The notes under the pieces are model-generated. The model made no database searches, had not been told where the DNA came from, and saw only the letters and a program-made list of their open reading frames with translations. Shown piece after piece: positions 55,283 through 63,506 of a stretch of DNA of 64,000 bases (position 1 is its first letter; each line of letters begins with the position of its first letter). Location of the stretch: assembly GCA_934467415.1 (NCBI GenBank), contig CAKSLQ010000001.1:248001-312000 (forward strand), read 5' to 3'. This DNA comes from an uncultured Eubacteriales bacterium. GTDB taxonomy: Bacteria > Bacillota > Clostridia > Oscillospirales > CAG-272. The translations under genes were made by a program, and so were the position numbers.

Positions 55283-56071
55283 TTATTTCATCCCGACTGC
55301 CTGCCCGATCAGACGCTGCACGTCTCCCGCATATGCGGGGCGCGCGCCGCCCTTGGAAAAGCAGCAGAGAAATTCTTCATTGCCGTCGCCGCCCGTGATC
55401 GGGGACGGCGTAATCTCGCAAAATGCGAAGCCGCAGAGCGCGGCGCTGTCGATCACACGGCGGATCGCCGCCGCACGGTCGGCTTTGTTTTTCACAATGC
55501 CGCCCTTGCCGATCGCCTCGCGCCCCGCCTCAAACTGCGGCTTCACCAGGCTGACAAGCGTCGCCCGCTCGGCCAGCACCGGAAAAAGCGCGGGCAGAAT
55601 CAGCGTCTGCGAGATGAAGGACACGTCCATGACCGCAAAGGTCGGCGGCACGGGAAAGTCCTTCGGGCTAAGCAGCCGCGCATTGTATTTCTCCATGGAA
55701 ACAACGCGCGCATCCCGCCGCAGCTTGGCCGCCAGCTGTCCGCTGCCGGAATCCACGGCGTACACCTTAGCCGCGCCGCGCAGCAGCAGGTATTCGGTAA
55801 AGCCGCCGGTCGATGCGCCGACGTCGATTGCCGTCTGTCCCCGCACGTCCAGCCCGAACGCCTCATACGCCTTTTCCAGCTTGAGTGCGCCGCGGCTGAC
55901 ATAAGGGAGCGCCTCGCCGACGATCTCGATCCGATCGGTTTCGGCGACCGCCGCCGCAGGCTTTGTCGCGATGCGGCCATTCTGCATCACAAGGCCGGAT
56001 TCAATCAGCAGCTTTGCCCGCTGTCGGCTCTCGCAAAGCCCCTTTTCGGTCAAAAAAACATCCAGCCGCAT
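55283..56071 (-). CDS. tlyA: TlyA-family rRNA 2'-O-methyltransferase
   Basis: The 262-residue protein has an N-terminal S4 RNA-binding domain ('MRLDVFLTEKGLCESRQRAK') and an RrmJ/FtsJ-like methyltransferase domain ('AIDVGASTGGFTEYLLLRGA' SAM site, 'VMDVSFISQTLILPAL'). TlyA proteins methylate ribose in 16S and 23S rRNA; some are annotated as hemolysins. The start ATG 56071 overlaps the ispA stop by one base. Confidence 0.94.
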   Translation of the reverse strand: MRLDVFLTEKGLCESRQRAKLLIESGLVMQNGRIATKPAAAVAETDRIEIVGEALPYVSRGALKLEKAYEAFGLDVRGQTAIDVGASTGGFTEYLLLRGAAKVYAVDSGSGQLAAKLRRDARVVSMEKYNARLLSPKDFPVPPTFAVMDVSFISQTLILPALFPVLAERATLVSLVKPQFEAGREAIGKGGIVKNKADRAAAIRRVIDSAALCGFAFCEITPSPITGGDGNEEFLCCFSKGGARPAYAGDVQRLIGQAVGMK

Positions 56072-56949
56072 CAATATGTCCTGTGCAGCAGCCACTCGCC
56101 GAGCGAGACGAGCGTCCCGGATGCGGGATAACCCGCGATGGCGTCGGTCGCCTCTTTTGTCACGCGCGCGGCGTAGTCCATCGCCTCATCGGCGCTCATA
56201 AAGGACAGAAACGTCGATTTTTCGTTCTTTGCATCGCTGCCGACCGATTTGCCGAGCGTCTCGGTGCTGCCGTAAACGTCAAGCACGTCGTCAACGATCT
56301 GGAAGGCCAGCCCGATACCGCGGCCGTAGGCATCCGCCGCGGCCATCGCCGCATCATCGCCGCCCGCCGCAATCACGCCGAGCTTTGCCGCCGCGCGGAT
56401 CAGCGCCCCGGTCTTGTGTGCATGGAGCTCAAGCAGTCGCTCGAACGGGATCCGCGCGCCGTCGCTCTCCATGTCGATCATCTGCCCCTCGCACATGCCG
56501 TCCGCACCTGCCGCCGCGGCAAGCTCGCGCAGCGCGCGGTTCTGCGATGCCGCGTCCGCCGTACCCGAAAGCGCACAGTCAAATGCCGCAAAAATCAGCG
56601 CGTCACCCGCAATCAGCGCCTGCGCCTCGCCGAACACCTTATGCGTCGTGGGGCGGCCGCGCCGCAGATCGTCATTGTCCATGCAGGGCATGTCATCGTG
56701 AATCAGCGAAAAATTGTGGATCATCTCAATCGCGGCCGCATACGGCAAAGCTGCCGCATCGCTGCCGCCGAGCATCCGGCAGAATTCCAGCGTGAGGAAC
56801 GGGCGGATGCGTTTGCCGCCGCCCATTACACCGTATTCCATCGCACGGTAGAGCGTGGTCTTCTTCGTATCTTTCGCCGCGAAATAGCGCCGCATCGTAT
56901 CTTCGCAGAGCACGGCGGCGTCATGCATTTTGTCAAGCAGGGTCTGCAT
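56071..56949 (-). CDS. ispA: Polyprenyl diphosphate synthase (farnesyl/geranylgeranyl type)
   Basis: The 292-residue prenyltransferase has the first Asp-rich motif 'LIHDDMPCMDNDDLRRGRPT' (DDxxxxD form) and the second 'QIVDDVLDVYG'. These bind Mg2+ and the allylic substrate during chain growth to C15. The start overlaps the xseB stop (TAATG). The dxs gene often found next in this cluster is missing, so other isoprenoid genes must be elsewhere. Confidence 0.93.
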   Translation of the reverse strand: MQTLLDKMHDAAVLCEDTMRRYFAAKDTKKTTLYRAMEYGVMGGGKRIRPFLTLEFCRMLGGSDAAALPYAAAIEMIHNFSLIHDDMPCMDNDDLRRGRPTTHKVFGEAQALIAGDALIFAAFDCALSGTADAASQNRALRELAAAAGADGMCEGQMIDMESDGARIPFERLLELHAHKTGALIRAAAKLGVIAAGGDDAAMAAADAYGRGIGLAFQIVDDVLDVYGSTETLGKSVGSDAKNEKSTFLSFMSADEAMDYAARVTKEATDAIAGYPASGTLVSLGEWLLHRTY

Positions 56950-57185
56950 TATTTGCCGCTCCCGTCAAAATCTGTTTCGGTCAGCGTGCCGTCGCCGCCG
57001 GCGGCGAGCAGCCTGACCTTCTGTTCTGCGCCCTCGAGCTTCGTGTTGCAGAGCTTGACGAGCGAAATGCCCTCTTCAAACAGGCCGAGCGAAGCATCCA
57101 GCCCCGCGCTGCCGCCTTCGAGTGCGCGCACAATCTCTTCAAGGCGCGCCATTGCCGCCTCAAATGTCATTTCCTTTTCAGCCAT
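56949..57185 (-). CDS. xseB: Exodeoxyribonuclease VII small subunit
   Basis: The 78-residue protein has the XseB pattern 'MTFEAAMARLEEIVRALEGG', with 'LDASLGLFEEGISLVKLCNTKL' following (landmark; mostly helical hairpin). It coats the large subunit to form active exonuclease VII. ATG 57185 overlaps the xseA stop by 8 bases. Confidence 0.94.
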   Translation of the reverse strand: MAEKEMTFEAAMARLEEIVRALEGGSAGLDASLGLFEEGISLVKLCNTKLEGAEQKVRLLAAGGDGTLTETDFDGSGK

Positions 57186-58449
57186 TGTTTCTCTCCTCCG
57201 TTTCGCTTTGCAGCGAGGTTACCCTGGCGTGCAGCGCGCCGTCCGCCAGGCGGAGCGCGATATCCTCGCCCACCGCCGTCTGGGCCGCCGCGGTCAGCAC
57301 CCGGCCGTCCGCCCCCGTCGCGACCGAATAGCCGCGGGACAGGATCGAAAGCGGGCTGAGCGCCTCCAGCTTTGCACTCTGCTCTGCCAGCGTGTGCCGT
57401 GCGGCGACGAGCTTGTTGTTCTCCGCCGTCTCCAGCCGCTGCCCGAGCAGGAGCAGCTGCATCTTCCGATCTTCAAACAACCGCTCGGGGTGGGCAAACA
57501 CCCCCTGCTTCATATAAAAATCCAATACCTGCCGGCCGCTCTCCAGACGGCGGGACAGGAGCAGCGACATTCTGCCGATGATGTTGTCGATCTTGTGCAT
57601 CAGCTCGTGCGTCTCCGGCACGGCAAGCTCGGCCGCCGCAGAAGGCGTCGGTGCGCGTCGGTCGGCGACGAAATCACAGATCGTGAAGTCGGTCTCGTGG
57701 CCAACCGCCGAGATGACCGGGATCGGACATGCGGCGATCGTGCGGGCAAGCTCCTCGCTGTTGAACGCCCACAGGTCCTCGATTGAGCCGCCGCCGCGAC
57801 CGATGATGATGACGTCAACATCGCGCGCCTCCATGAAGTGCCGTATCCCCGCGATCAGCGATGGAGCGGCCTCGGCGCCCTGCACGAGCGCCGGATACAG
57901 AATGACCTTTGCATACGGAAACCGTCTGCCGAGGATGTTGATGATGTCCCGGATGGCCGCGCCGGTCGGCGAGGTGATGACGCCGATGCGCGTCGGGATC
58001 TTCGGCAGCGGGCGCTTGCGCGCCTCGTCGAACAGTCCCTCCGCCGCCAGCTTCTTTTTCAGCTGCTCAAATGCAAAGTAGAGCGCGCCGATGCCGTCCG
58101 GCTCCATGGAATCGCAGTACAGCTGATACTGCCCGTCCCGGACGAAAGCCGAAACGCGGCCGCGCGCCACGATCTTCATGCCGTTTTCGGGCACGAAGCG
58201 CAGCTTTGCGGTATTGCCGCGGAACATGACCGCACGGATCAGCGAGGTCTCGTCCTTGATCGTAAAGTAGAAATGCCCTGTTTTATAGTGATTGGTGAAA
58301 TTGGAGATTTCCCCTTTGACCGACACGCGGGAAAGGAAGCCGTCGCCGTCGATCTTCGCCTTGATGTACTCATTGAGCTGCGTGACGGTCACCGTGCCGT
58401 CGCCGCGCTGTGCGGGCGCACTGCCAAACAGATCGTCCAAATCAGCCAT
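57178..58449 (-). CDS. xseA: Exodeoxyribonuclease VII large subunit
   Basis: The 423-residue nuclease degrades single-stranded DNA. An N-terminal OB-fold ('VSVKGEISNFTNHYKTGHFY', 'IRAVMFRGN') precedes the catalytic domain ('RIGVITSPTGAAIRDI', 'IGRGGGSIEDLWAFN', 'ISAVGHETDFTICD') and a coiled-coil tail. The DLFGS N-terminus is unusual but short. Its start overlaps the TsaD-like gene by 8 bases. Confidence 0.95.
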   Translation of the reverse strand: MADLDDLFGSAPAQRGDGTVTVTQLNEYIKAKIDGDGFLSRVSVKGEISNFTNHYKTGHFYFTIKDETSLIRAVMFRGNTAKLRFVPENGMKIVARGRVSAFVRDGQYQLYCDSMEPDGIGALYFAFEQLKKKLAAEGLFDEARKRPLPKIPTRIGVITSPTGAAIRDIINILGRRFPYAKVILYPALVQGAEAAPSLIAGIRHFMEARDVDVIIIGRGGGSIEDLWAFNSEELARTIAACPIPVISAVGHETDFTICDFVADRRAPTPSAAAELAVPETHELMHKIDNIIGRMSLLLSRRLESGRQVLDFYMKQGVFAHPERLFEDRKMQLLLLGQRLETAENNKLVAARHTLAEQSAKLEALSPLSILSRGYSVATGADGRVLTAAAQTAVGEDIALRLADGALHARVTSLQSETEERNNG

Positions 58450-59416
58450 TGTACGCCCCTCCTTCCATTTGTTTCAGAAGTCCGCGGCATTTCCGCCGCG
58501 TCAGTTCGGCAATGCCGACCGCATTGTCGGACGAGAGCCGCGGCTCTGCAAAATACACATTGCCGAGCGAGGCAAGCATCGCGCCAATCTTTTTGTTGCT
58601 CATCACGCCGCCCGCAAACAGGATCGGCAGATCGCCGTGCTCCGCGCGCGCACCCTTGGCCATGGCAAGGAGCGTGCGCCCCACGAAGTCGAGGACAAGC
58701 GCGCTCGTCTTCGCCGCGTCGCCGCTCTCGCGGTAACACATCTCCGCGATGTTTTGCAGCCCGGACAGGTTACAGAATGCTCCGGCGACACTGATCTTCG
58801 GCTTTTCGAGCCTGCCGGTACAGGATGCGGCCGCCGCTTCCAGCGCGGCGCCGCAGGGAAACTGCATCCCCATCATCACGCCCGCACGGTCGATCACCTG
58901 CCCCGCGTTTAAGTCGCGCGTGCCGCCGATGATCTCGCTCCGAAAGCCGTCGCCGTCCGTGCGGCACAGCAGGACCTCGGTCGTGCCGCCCGAAACATGG
59001 AACGCAAGGAACGGCGCGTCCGCAATCGCCCACGCCCCGGCCGACGTCAGCGCCGCTGCAATATGCCCGCACTGATGCGAAAAGGCGATCGGCGAAAGCC
59101 CGCGTCCGGCGGAAAGCGCCTCGGCCGCCGCCGCGCCGCAAAGAAAGCACGGCATATATGAGCCGTCCACGTTGCGCGGGCGCACAGAGCAGCCGATGCC
59201 GAGGATCTCCGCCCCCTCAAGCAGCGGCGCCGCCTCGCGAAAGACGAGCGGCAGGTTCTTCACATGGGCAAAAACCGCGTCGCTCTGCCGCAGGCCGCAT
59301 GCGCCGTCCGCCACGGGAAGCAGTCGCTTGACGTTGGCAACGATGCCGCCGTCCGCGTCCACAATGCCGACCGATGTCGTATAGTTGCTCGTATCGACAC
59401 CGACATAGCATCTCAT
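58442..59416 (-). CDS. TsaD/Kae1-like paralogue
   Basis: The 324-residue ASKHA-fold protein resembles TsaD, the t6A-forming carbamoyltransferase. It has 'VGVDTSNYTTSVGIV' at the start, 'HQCGH' as the H-x-x-x-H metal site, 'VSGGTTEVL' and 'AGGVMSN'. The N-terminus 'DTSNYTTS' and the genomic position next to xseA fit a second, clostridial TsaD-like family distinct from the housekeeping TsaD, which is usually found with tsaB. It is often annotated as O-sialoglycoprotein endopeptidase without proof. It overlaps nusB (ATGA) and xseA. Confidence 0.85.
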   Translation of the reverse strand: MRCYVGVDTSNYTTSVGIVDADGGIVANVKRLLPVADGACGLRQSDAVFAHVKNLPLVFREAAPLLEGAEILGIGCSVRPRNVDGSYMPCFLCGAAAAEALSAGRGLSPIAFSHQCGHIAAALTSAGAWAIADAPFLAFHVSGGTTEVLLCRTDGDGFRSEIIGGTRDLNAGQVIDRAGVMMGMQFPCGAALEAAAASCTGRLEKPKISVAGAFCNLSGLQNIAEMCYRESGDAAKTSALVLDFVGRTLLAMAKGARAEHGDLPILFAGGVMSNKKIGAMLASLGNVYFAEPRLSSDNAVGIAELTRRKCRGLLKQMEGGAYNG

Positions 59417-59817
59417 TTGCCGAGCTCCTCTTTCACCGCATTGAGAATGCCGTTGACAAACGCCTTGGTCTTGTCGTCGTCATACTGCTTGGCCAGCTCC
59501 ACCGCCTCGTTGATCGAGACGCTGGCCGGAATGTCGTCGATGTACAGCATCTCGTAGATGGAGATGCGCATGACCGTCTTGGCGATCTTCGAGATGCGTG
59601 CAAGCGTTCTCCCCTTGGCGTATTTCTCAATATAGGCGTCCAGCTCATCCCGCTTTTCGAGAATGCCGAAATACAGTGTGCGGATATATTCGTTTTCTTC
59701 AATGCCGCGTGCCGCGACAGCGTTTTCGTACAGTTCGGTCTTATCGTCGTAGAGTCCGAACTCGTTTTCAAAAATCAGGCCGAGCACGGCTTCTCTGGAG
59801 CTTCGTCTGTTCAGCAT
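59413..59817 (-). CDS. nusB: Transcription antitermination factor NusB
   Basis: The 134-residue all-helical protein binds boxA RNA with NusE during rRNA antitermination. It shows 'NRRSSREAVLGLIFENEF' and 'ISIYEMLYIDDIPASVSINE' (landmark) followed by 'AVELAKQYDDDKTKAFVNGIL', the family C-terminus. ATG 59817 fits the family start; GAGG lies rather far upstream. It leads the long minus-strand operon. Confidence 0.94.
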   Translation of the reverse strand: MLNRRSSREAVLGLIFENEFGLYDDKTELYENAVAARGIEENEYIRTLYFGILEKRDELDAYIEKYAKGRTLARISKIAKTVMRISIYEMLYIDDIPASVSINEAVELAKQYDDDKTKAFVNGILNAVKEELGK

Positions 59818-59862
59818 AAGTGCGTTATTCCTCAACTTTTTCGCAGAATTATAGATAATAAT

Positions 59863-59891
59863 ATTATATATTATATATAGGCTAAAGTCAA
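59863..59891 (-). promoter_or_regulatory. Promoter of the nusB-dnaE operon
   Basis: On the minus strand, TTGACT (59891-59886), a 17-base spacer and TATAAT (59868-59863), in a very AT-rich stretch. Confidence 0.85.
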
Positions 59892-59962
59892 TGAATATTC
59901 TGCATAAAAATGCGGCATAAGCCGGCGCGCGGCGAAATATAATCTCATAGATCGCTTTTCGG

Positions 59963-59991
59963 TTGCAAACCTCCTGAAAATGTGCTATTCT
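59963..59991 (+). promoter_or_regulatory. Promoter of the 60024 gene cluster
   Basis: TTGCAA (59963-59968), a 17-base spacer and TATTCT (59986-59991), divergent from the nusB promoter. Confidence 0.65.
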
Positions 59992-60023
59992 TAAAGAAAA
60001 ACTGCGTTTTCGGAGACACATCC

Positions 60024-60425
60024 ATGAAAAAAGTGACCGCCTATCTGACCTCCGCCTGCGTGATCTTCACGCTGTTCACCATCGGGCTGCATGTTGCCGA
60101 ATTTGCCCTCGGCGGCGGCATCGCCGCCCTTTCGCGGCAACTGCTCCTGTTATTCGCCTGCCTGCTCTTTGCCGCATCCAATGCACTTCTCGGGCTCAAG
60201 CGGCTGCCGGTCGGCGCGCGCCTGCTGCTCCACTATCTCGCCGTCGGCCTCGTCTTTTTCGCCGTACTCGGCATCATCGGGCAGACGGTGACAAAGCCGC
60301 TGCAAGCCTTGATTCTGCTTGCCTGCATCACGGTGCTGTACCTGATCTTCGCCGTGATCTTCCTGCTGCTTCGCCGCCGTAAACGGGCGCGGGCAAATGA
60401 TACCGAATACAAAAGCATGTTCTGA
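60024..60425 (+). CDS. Small four-helix membrane protein (DUF3021-like)
   Basis: The 133-residue protein has four predicted membrane segments (about residues 5-27, 33-53, 64-85 and 92-114) and a basic, cytoplasmic tail ('LLRRRKRARAND'). Size and layout recall DUF3021 proteins, but I see no decisive motif. ATG 60024 has GGAG 9 bases upstream. The SGNH hydrolase gene follows after about 55 bases. Confidence 0.7.
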   Translation: MKKVTAYLTSACVIFTLFTIGLHVAEFALGGGIAALSRQLLLLFACLLFAASNALLGLKRLPVGARLLLHYLAVGLVFFAVLGIIGQTVTKPLQALILLACITVLYLIFAVIFLLLRRRKRARANDTEYKSMF

Positions 60426-60479
60426 AAATGCCGCTTGCGCGGCGACGTCGAAAGCCCTTTTTCCGATTGCAGGTGCTTT

Positions 60480-61226
60480 ATGCGGAAAGTTGAGTATCTT
60501 ACTTGTCTTCTCGCCGGCGTCGCCGTGCTTTTTTCATGTCGTCCGGCCGCCGCATCCGTACAGGCGTTGCCCACCGCCGCCGCTGTGGCCGCCGACGGCG
60601 TGACGCTCGCCGAGACCGTGCACGGCGGCGCGGACTATCTCGGGAAGATCGTGTTTCTCGGCGACTCCCGCACCTACGGGCTGCGGCACTTTGCCATGCT
60701 GGAGGGCGGCGCGGACACAGCGCAGGTCTGGACCCCGCTTTGCGGCACGATGTCGGTGTGGGACATGCAGAATCAGAAGATCTACCTGCCGGACACCGGC
60801 ACGGAAATGACCTGTGCCGAGGCGGCAGCGCTGAAGCGGCCCGAGATCCTGCTGATCTCGCTCGGCTTCAACGGCTTTGAGATCGTGGACAGCGAATACT
60901 TCGCGGCGGAATATCTGAAGCTGATCGACGCCGTGCGGGCAGGCAGCCCCGAGACCGTGATCGTCCTGCAATCCATGTTGCCGATTTGCCGCAGCTATGC
61001 CGACACGCGCATCACCAACGCCGCTATCCGCGCGGGCAATCTGACCATTCTCGGTGTCGCGCGCCGTGCCGGGGTCTACTATCTCGACACGGCGGAGGCG
61101 CTCTGCGATGCAGACGGCTATCTGCCCGAGGCCTACGCCAGCGACGGCTGCCATCTGACGCCGCTCGGACTTGACGCCGAGCTTGATTACGTCTGCACCC
61201 ATCAGATTCCGGAGGTGCTTTCATGA
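60480..61226 (+). CDS. Secreted or membrane-anchored SGNH/GDSL-type hydrolase
   Basis: The 248-residue protein has an N-terminal hydrophobic signal segment (about residues 4-20). Its SGNH domain has 'IVFLGDSRTYGL' (block I, nucleophile Ser), 'ISLGFNGFE' (block III Asn region) and 'ASDGCHLTPLG' (block V Asp-x-x-His). SGNH enzymes remove or transfer acetyl groups on sugars or lipids; the substrate is not known. ATG 60480 has AGGTG upstream. It overlaps the DUF4358-like lipoprotein gene by 4 bases (ATGA), a pairing seen in clostridial cell-envelope loci. Confidence 0.82.
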   Translation: MRKVEYLTCLLAGVAVLFSCRPAAASVQALPTAAAVAADGVTLAETVHGGADYLGKIVFLGDSRTYGLRHFAMLEGGADTAQVWTPLCGTMSVWDMQNQKIYLPDTGTEMTCAEAAALKRPEILLISLGFNGFEIVDSEYFAAEYLKLIDAVRAGSPETVIVLQSMLPICRSYADTRITNAAIRAGNLTILGVARRAGVYYLDTAEALCDADGYLPEAYASDGCHLTPLGLDAELDYVCTHQIPEVLS

Positions 61227-61696
61227 ACCATCTGCTTTCCCTCTGCCTTGTCTGCCTGCTTCTGCTTTCGTTTGCCGCCTGCGGCGTCCGCGACGATGTC
61301 CCCGTGCAGGTGATCGCCGACACGGTCGGCTGCAAGCTTGAGGGCTACGCGCACCTCTCGCCCGCAAGCGACGACTTCATCCGCTACTGCATGAAAAGCG
61401 ATCTGTCCCTGTACGAGGAGCATCTGGTCCTCTGTCCGTTCTCCGGCAGCGCTTACAACGAGATCGGCCTCTTCAAGCTGGCACCGGACGCCGACCGCGA
61501 GGAAGCCCTCTCCGAGCTTGACGCCTACCTCTCCTTCCGAAAATCAAACTGGGACATGCGCTATAGCGCCGACGAATGCATCAAGATCGAACATGCACGG
61601 GTCGTCTCCTGCGGGCGCTATCTCTTCTTTGCCATTCTTTCGGACGCGGAGCGCGCCGCCGCCGAAAGCGCCTTCCGCACCGCACTGCAAAAATGA
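61223..61696 (+). CDS. DUF4358-like lipoprotein
   Basis: The 157-residue protein starts with a lipoprotein signal peptide ('MNHLLSLCLVCLLLLSFAAC', Cys20). The mature region contains 'YNEIGLFKLAPDADREEALS' and 'VSCGRYLFFAILSD', a pattern of the DUF4358 family of unknown function. It is translationally coupled to the SGNH hydrolase and ends at a strong terminator. Confidence 0.75.
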   Translation: MNHLLSLCLVCLLLLSFAACGVRDDVPVQVIADTVGCKLEGYAHLSPASDDFIRYCMKSDLSLYEEHLVLCPFSGSAYNEIGLFKLAPDADREEALSELDAYLSFRKSNWDMRYSADECIKIEHARVVSCGRYLFFAILSDAERAAAESAFRTALQK

Positions 61697-61703
61697 TACA
61701 CGC

Positions 61704-61731
61704 AAAAAAGGACGCCGACGGCGTCCTTTTT
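61704..61731. terminator. Bidirectional terminator between the lipoprotein gene and prs
   Basis: AAAAAAGGACGCC and GGCGTCCTTTTT flank a three-base loop, with A/T runs on both sides, between convergent genes. Confidence 0.93.
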
Positions 61732-61741
61732 GGATTTTATT

Positions 61742-62875
61742 TTACGAGTTGCTCTTTTCCGCCGTGTTCTGGATATGGCGGTCGATGAGCTTGTGTACGC
61801 GCTTTGCGGGGTTGAGCAGGTTGCTGATGGTGGCGTCGTGGTTGAGCGTGTCGATCAGATATGCAACATACTTGCACATGTTGACCGACTGATACCATTC
61901 TCTTGCCTTCAGCTCATCCTTGGCATAGATAAGATTGGTGGTGAAGATCTTCGTGAAGATACCCTTTTCGTAGGCTTCGTCAAACTTTTCAAGGCCGTTG
62001 CAGAACAGACCGAAGGTGGCGAAGACAAAGATGCGGCGCGCGCCCTTCTCTTTCAGCTGCTCGCAGACATCCAGCATCGAGCCGCCGGAGGAAATCATAT
62101 CGTCCACGACGATGACGTCCTTGCCCTTGAGGTCGCGGCCGAGGTACTCGTGCGCCTCGATCGGGTTCATACCGTCGATGATGACCGAGAAATTGCGGCG
62201 CTTGTAGAACATGCCGAGGTCAAGACCGAGCAGCGAAGAATAGAACATGCATCTGCCCATTGCGCCCTCGTCCGGCGAAACGACCATCAATTCGTCACTG
62301 GAGAACGAAACCTCGGGGAACGCCTTGACCAGCGCCTTGATCATCTGGTAGGTCGGGCGGACATTGTCAAAGCCGCTGAGCGGAATGGCATTCTGAATCT
62401 TGGGATCGTGTGCATCAAAGGTGATGATGTTGGACACGCCCATGTTGGTCAGCTCCTGGAGCGCCAGCGCGCTGTCGAGCGATTCGCGGGCGGTGCGGTT
62501 GTGCTGTCTGCCCTCATAGAGCATCGGCATGATGACCGAGATTCTTCTCGCCTTGCCGCCGATGGCGCTGATGATGCGCTTGAGATCCTGGTAGTGATCG
62601 TCCGGGCTCATCGGAACGGTCATACCGTACATCTTGTAGGTCACACCGTAGTTGAACACGTCGCAGATGATATACACGTCGCGGCCGCGCATGGACTCGT
62701 GGATCAGGCCCTTCGCCTCACCCGAACCGAAGCGGGGGCAGTCCGCCTGCGCGATGTAGGTCTCGTCCTCCACATGGCGGCGCCAGTCCTTGATGTAGTT
62801 GTCCACCTCTGCGGTAAACGCCTCGCATCCGCGCATACCGATAATACAGAGTTCTCCGTAAAACGAATCGTTCAT
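61742..62875 (-). CDS. prs: Ribose-phosphate pyrophosphokinase (long form)
   Basis: The 377-residue enzyme makes PRPP from ribose 5-phosphate and ATP. It has 'MPMLYEGRQHNRTARES' (flexible ATP loop region), 'FDAHDPKIQNAI' and the PRPP motif 'VIVVDDMISSGGSM'. It is about 60 residues longer than canonical Prs (~315), with an extra N-terminal part ('MNDSFYGELCIIGMRGCEAF') and C-terminal tail, as in a clostridial subgroup. GGAGG precedes ATG 62875. Confidence 0.93.
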   Translation of the reverse strand: MNDSFYGELCIIGMRGCEAFTAEVDNYIKDWRRHVEDETYIAQADCPRFGSGEAKGLIHESMRGRDVYIICDVFNYGVTYKMYGMTVPMSPDDHYQDLKRIISAIGGKARRISVIMPMLYEGRQHNRTARESLDSALALQELTNMGVSNIITFDAHDPKIQNAIPLSGFDNVRPTYQMIKALVKAFPEVSFSSDELMVVSPDEGAMGRCMFYSSLLGLDLGMFYKRRNFSVIIDGMNPIEAHEYLGRDLKGKDVIVVDDMISSGGSMLDVCEQLKEKGARRIFVFATFGLFCNGLEKFDEAYEKGIFTKIFTTNLIYAKDELKAREWYQSVNMCKYVAYLIDTLNHDATISNLLNPAKRVHKLIDRHIQNTAEKSNS

Positions 62876-62924
62876 AAGTCCTCCAGCAACTGATATTTAA
62901 TTTTTTGCATCGTTTGACGCATTC

Positions 62925-62953
62925 ATTATAGCACGAAACTTCGGAAATTTCAA
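62925..62953 (-). promoter_or_regulatory. prs promoter
   Basis: On the minus strand, TTGAAA (62953-62948), a 17-base spacer and TATAAT (62930-62925), with an A/T-rich upstream tract (62951-62980) that could be an UP element. Confidence 0.85.
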
Positions 62954-63022
62954 AAAAAATCGTCTTTTTTTGAATTTTTTTCGGAAATGCACAAGGGCGG
63001 TCATGTTTTTCCCGTAAAACCT

Positions 63023-63036
63023 ATACTATTTAGTAT
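63023..63036. promoter_or_regulatory. Perfect palindrome upstream of the SleC-like locus
   Basis: ATACTA-TT-TAGTAT lies about 30 bases before the start at 63066 and overlaps a TATACT that could be a -10 box. No good sigma-A -35 is present, so it may be an operator or belong to a sporulation-type promoter. Confidence 0.45.
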
Positions 63037-63065
63037 GTCAAATGCGTGTAAAGTGAGGAAACCGT

Positions 63066-63491
63066 ATGGAAAACAAACTTGCCGAAAATTACAGTGCCAC
63101 CGGCACGCTGATCGTCGCCGTCTCCACCGCGGGCGGCGCACTGCCCGTGGAAGGGGCGCTTGTCACCGTCCGCGGCAGCAAGCCGGAAAACAGCGGCGTG
63201 CTCTCGGTCGTCACCACCGACCGCAGCGGCCGGACGCCGCGCATCACATTGCCGGCGCCGCCCGCGGCGGACTCCGAAAAGCCGGGCGCGGAACAGCCGT
63301 ATGCCACCTACAACATCGAGGTGGAAAAGGACGGCTTCTTCCACCAGAGCTTCACCAACGTGCCGCTCTTTGCGGGCACGACCTCGATCCAGCCGGTCAA
63401 CCTCTATCCGCTGACCGAATACGCAGGCGACGCGCAGGACCCCAATCCGCGGAATACGGACGAATCCGGCGCGGAAAACCAACGCCTCTGA
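63066..63491 (+). CDS. Small protein with carboxypeptidase-regulatory-like beta domain
   Basis: The 141-residue protein is built around a Cna-B/transthyretin-like beta sandwich: 'TGTLIVAVSTAGGALPVEGA', 'VTTDRSGRTPRITLPAP', 'YNIEVEKDGFFHQSFTNVPL'. The same module begins SleC-type cortex hydrolases and their partners in Clostridia. It has no signal peptide. GTGAGGAAA precedes ATG 63066. It lies 15 bases before the SpoIID/SleC-like gene, so the pair probably forms one unit. Confidence 0.78.
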   Translation: MENKLAENYSATGTLIVAVSTAGGALPVEGALVTVRGSKPENSGVLSVVTTDRSGRTPRITLPAPPAADSEKPGAEQPYATYNIEVEKDGFFHQSFTNVPLFAGTTSIQPVNLYPLTEYAGDAQDPNPRNTDESGAENQRL

Positions 63492-63506
63492 GAAAGGAGC
63501 AGGCAC

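Noticed and set aside
54029..57786. Two ~600-700-codon plus-strand frames opposite nadK-tlyA-ispA-xseAB
   Set aside because: They run antisense to at least three real genes each and show no domain.
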